NCBI RefSeq assembly: GCF_009557055.1
Contig: NZ_CP045649.1
Span: 1,587,501 to 1,651,500, forward strand
Source of the DNA: Nocardioides sp. dk884
GTDB lineage: Bacteria; Actinomycetota; Actinomycetes; Propionibacteriales; Nocardioidaceae
DNA length: 64,000 bases
Direction: 5' to 3'
A model generated the notes under the pieces. It did not search any database. It saw only the letters and a list, made by a program, of their open reading frames with translations, and had not been told where the DNA came from. Shown piece after piece: positions 63,962 to 64,000 of the stretch (positions within the stretch are counted from its first letter, which is position 1; every line of letters begins with the position of its first letter). The position numbers and the translations under genes were made by a program.

Positions 63962-64000
63962 GTGAAGTCATCCCTCACCCGTTTCCTCGCCGCGGCGGCG
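63962..64000 (+). CDS. Start of an exported protein (partial)
   Basis: Only 13 codons are in the window (GTG at 63962, KSSLTRFLAAAA), reading as the basic and first hydrophobic part of a signal peptide. An in-frame ATG at 63938 would add MNQRKLDA; GGAG lies three bases before it, which is too close for a good ribosome site. By position a solute-binding protein or another sulfatase-linked gene is possible, but nothing in the sequence decides. Confidence 0.45.
   Translation, partial: MKSSLTRFLAAAA

Overview
The window is GC-rich chromosomal DNA from an actinobacterium. It looks most like the Nocardioides / Propionibacteriales group; this is inferred from gene content and order, not from a 16S sequence. 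Supporting signs are the PHP-domain DnaE1, the PriA-type HisA with no trpF in the trp operon, the HGxxPAAW and Trp-associated membrane proteins, an ANTAR response regulator, a DUF222/HNH gene behind a LexA box, DUF3068 and AftD-like proteins, frequent GTG starts, 4-base stop/start overlaps and many apparently leaderless promoters (TAnnnT 6-7 bases before the start codon).

Layout. 1-144: fragment of an IS110-type transposase. 413-5654: dnaE, a membrane protein, and on the minus strand a YbaK-type deacylase and a LON-domain protein. 5735-11031: his operon hisD-C-B-H-A(priA)-F. 11067-13705: a small accessory patch with an AIM24 protein, a second degenerate IS110 scrap, a frameshifted DUF222/HNH gene with a perfect SOS box, and a short Pro-rich ORF. 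13745-19244: glycolate-oxidase-like flavoprotein, ABM monooxygenase, and a heterodimeric ABC exporter with asymmetric ATP sites. 19263-25888: hisI, small membrane proteins, trpC-trpB-trpA, a SCO1-type lipoprotein and lgt. 26055-33659: gltB, gltD, pyk. 33762-35974: tRNA-Leu(CAA), pdtaR-like regulator, livK. 36076-40294: livF-G-M-H on the minus strand, with LivH carrying an extra exported N-terminal domain. 40643-45359: DUF554, GNAT, hotdog thioesterase, polA.

45366-57699 is a cell-envelope glycan locus between polA and rpsA: flippase, giant AftD-like GT-C protein, second GT-C-like membrane protein, DUF2613 peptide, GT2, GT4, HHxxxDG acyltransferase, methyltransferase and DUF3068 protein. It resembles, from memory, the mycobacterial Rv0224c-Rv0227c / Rv0236c (aftD)-Rv0236A neighbourhood, although organisms of this type are not known for mycolyl-arabinogalactan. 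It is the best candidate here for an under-described system. 57792-64000: a methyltransferase, rpsA with a structured leader, a GlxA-type regulator with a dyad-rich divergent promoter, a small membrane protein, a phosphodiesterase, an arylsulfatase, and the first codons of an exported protein.

No CRISPR array, prophage, rRNA or intact insertion sequence was seen. Very long antisense ORFs opposite dnaE, gltB, polA and rpsA are GC-driven shadows and are not annotated.
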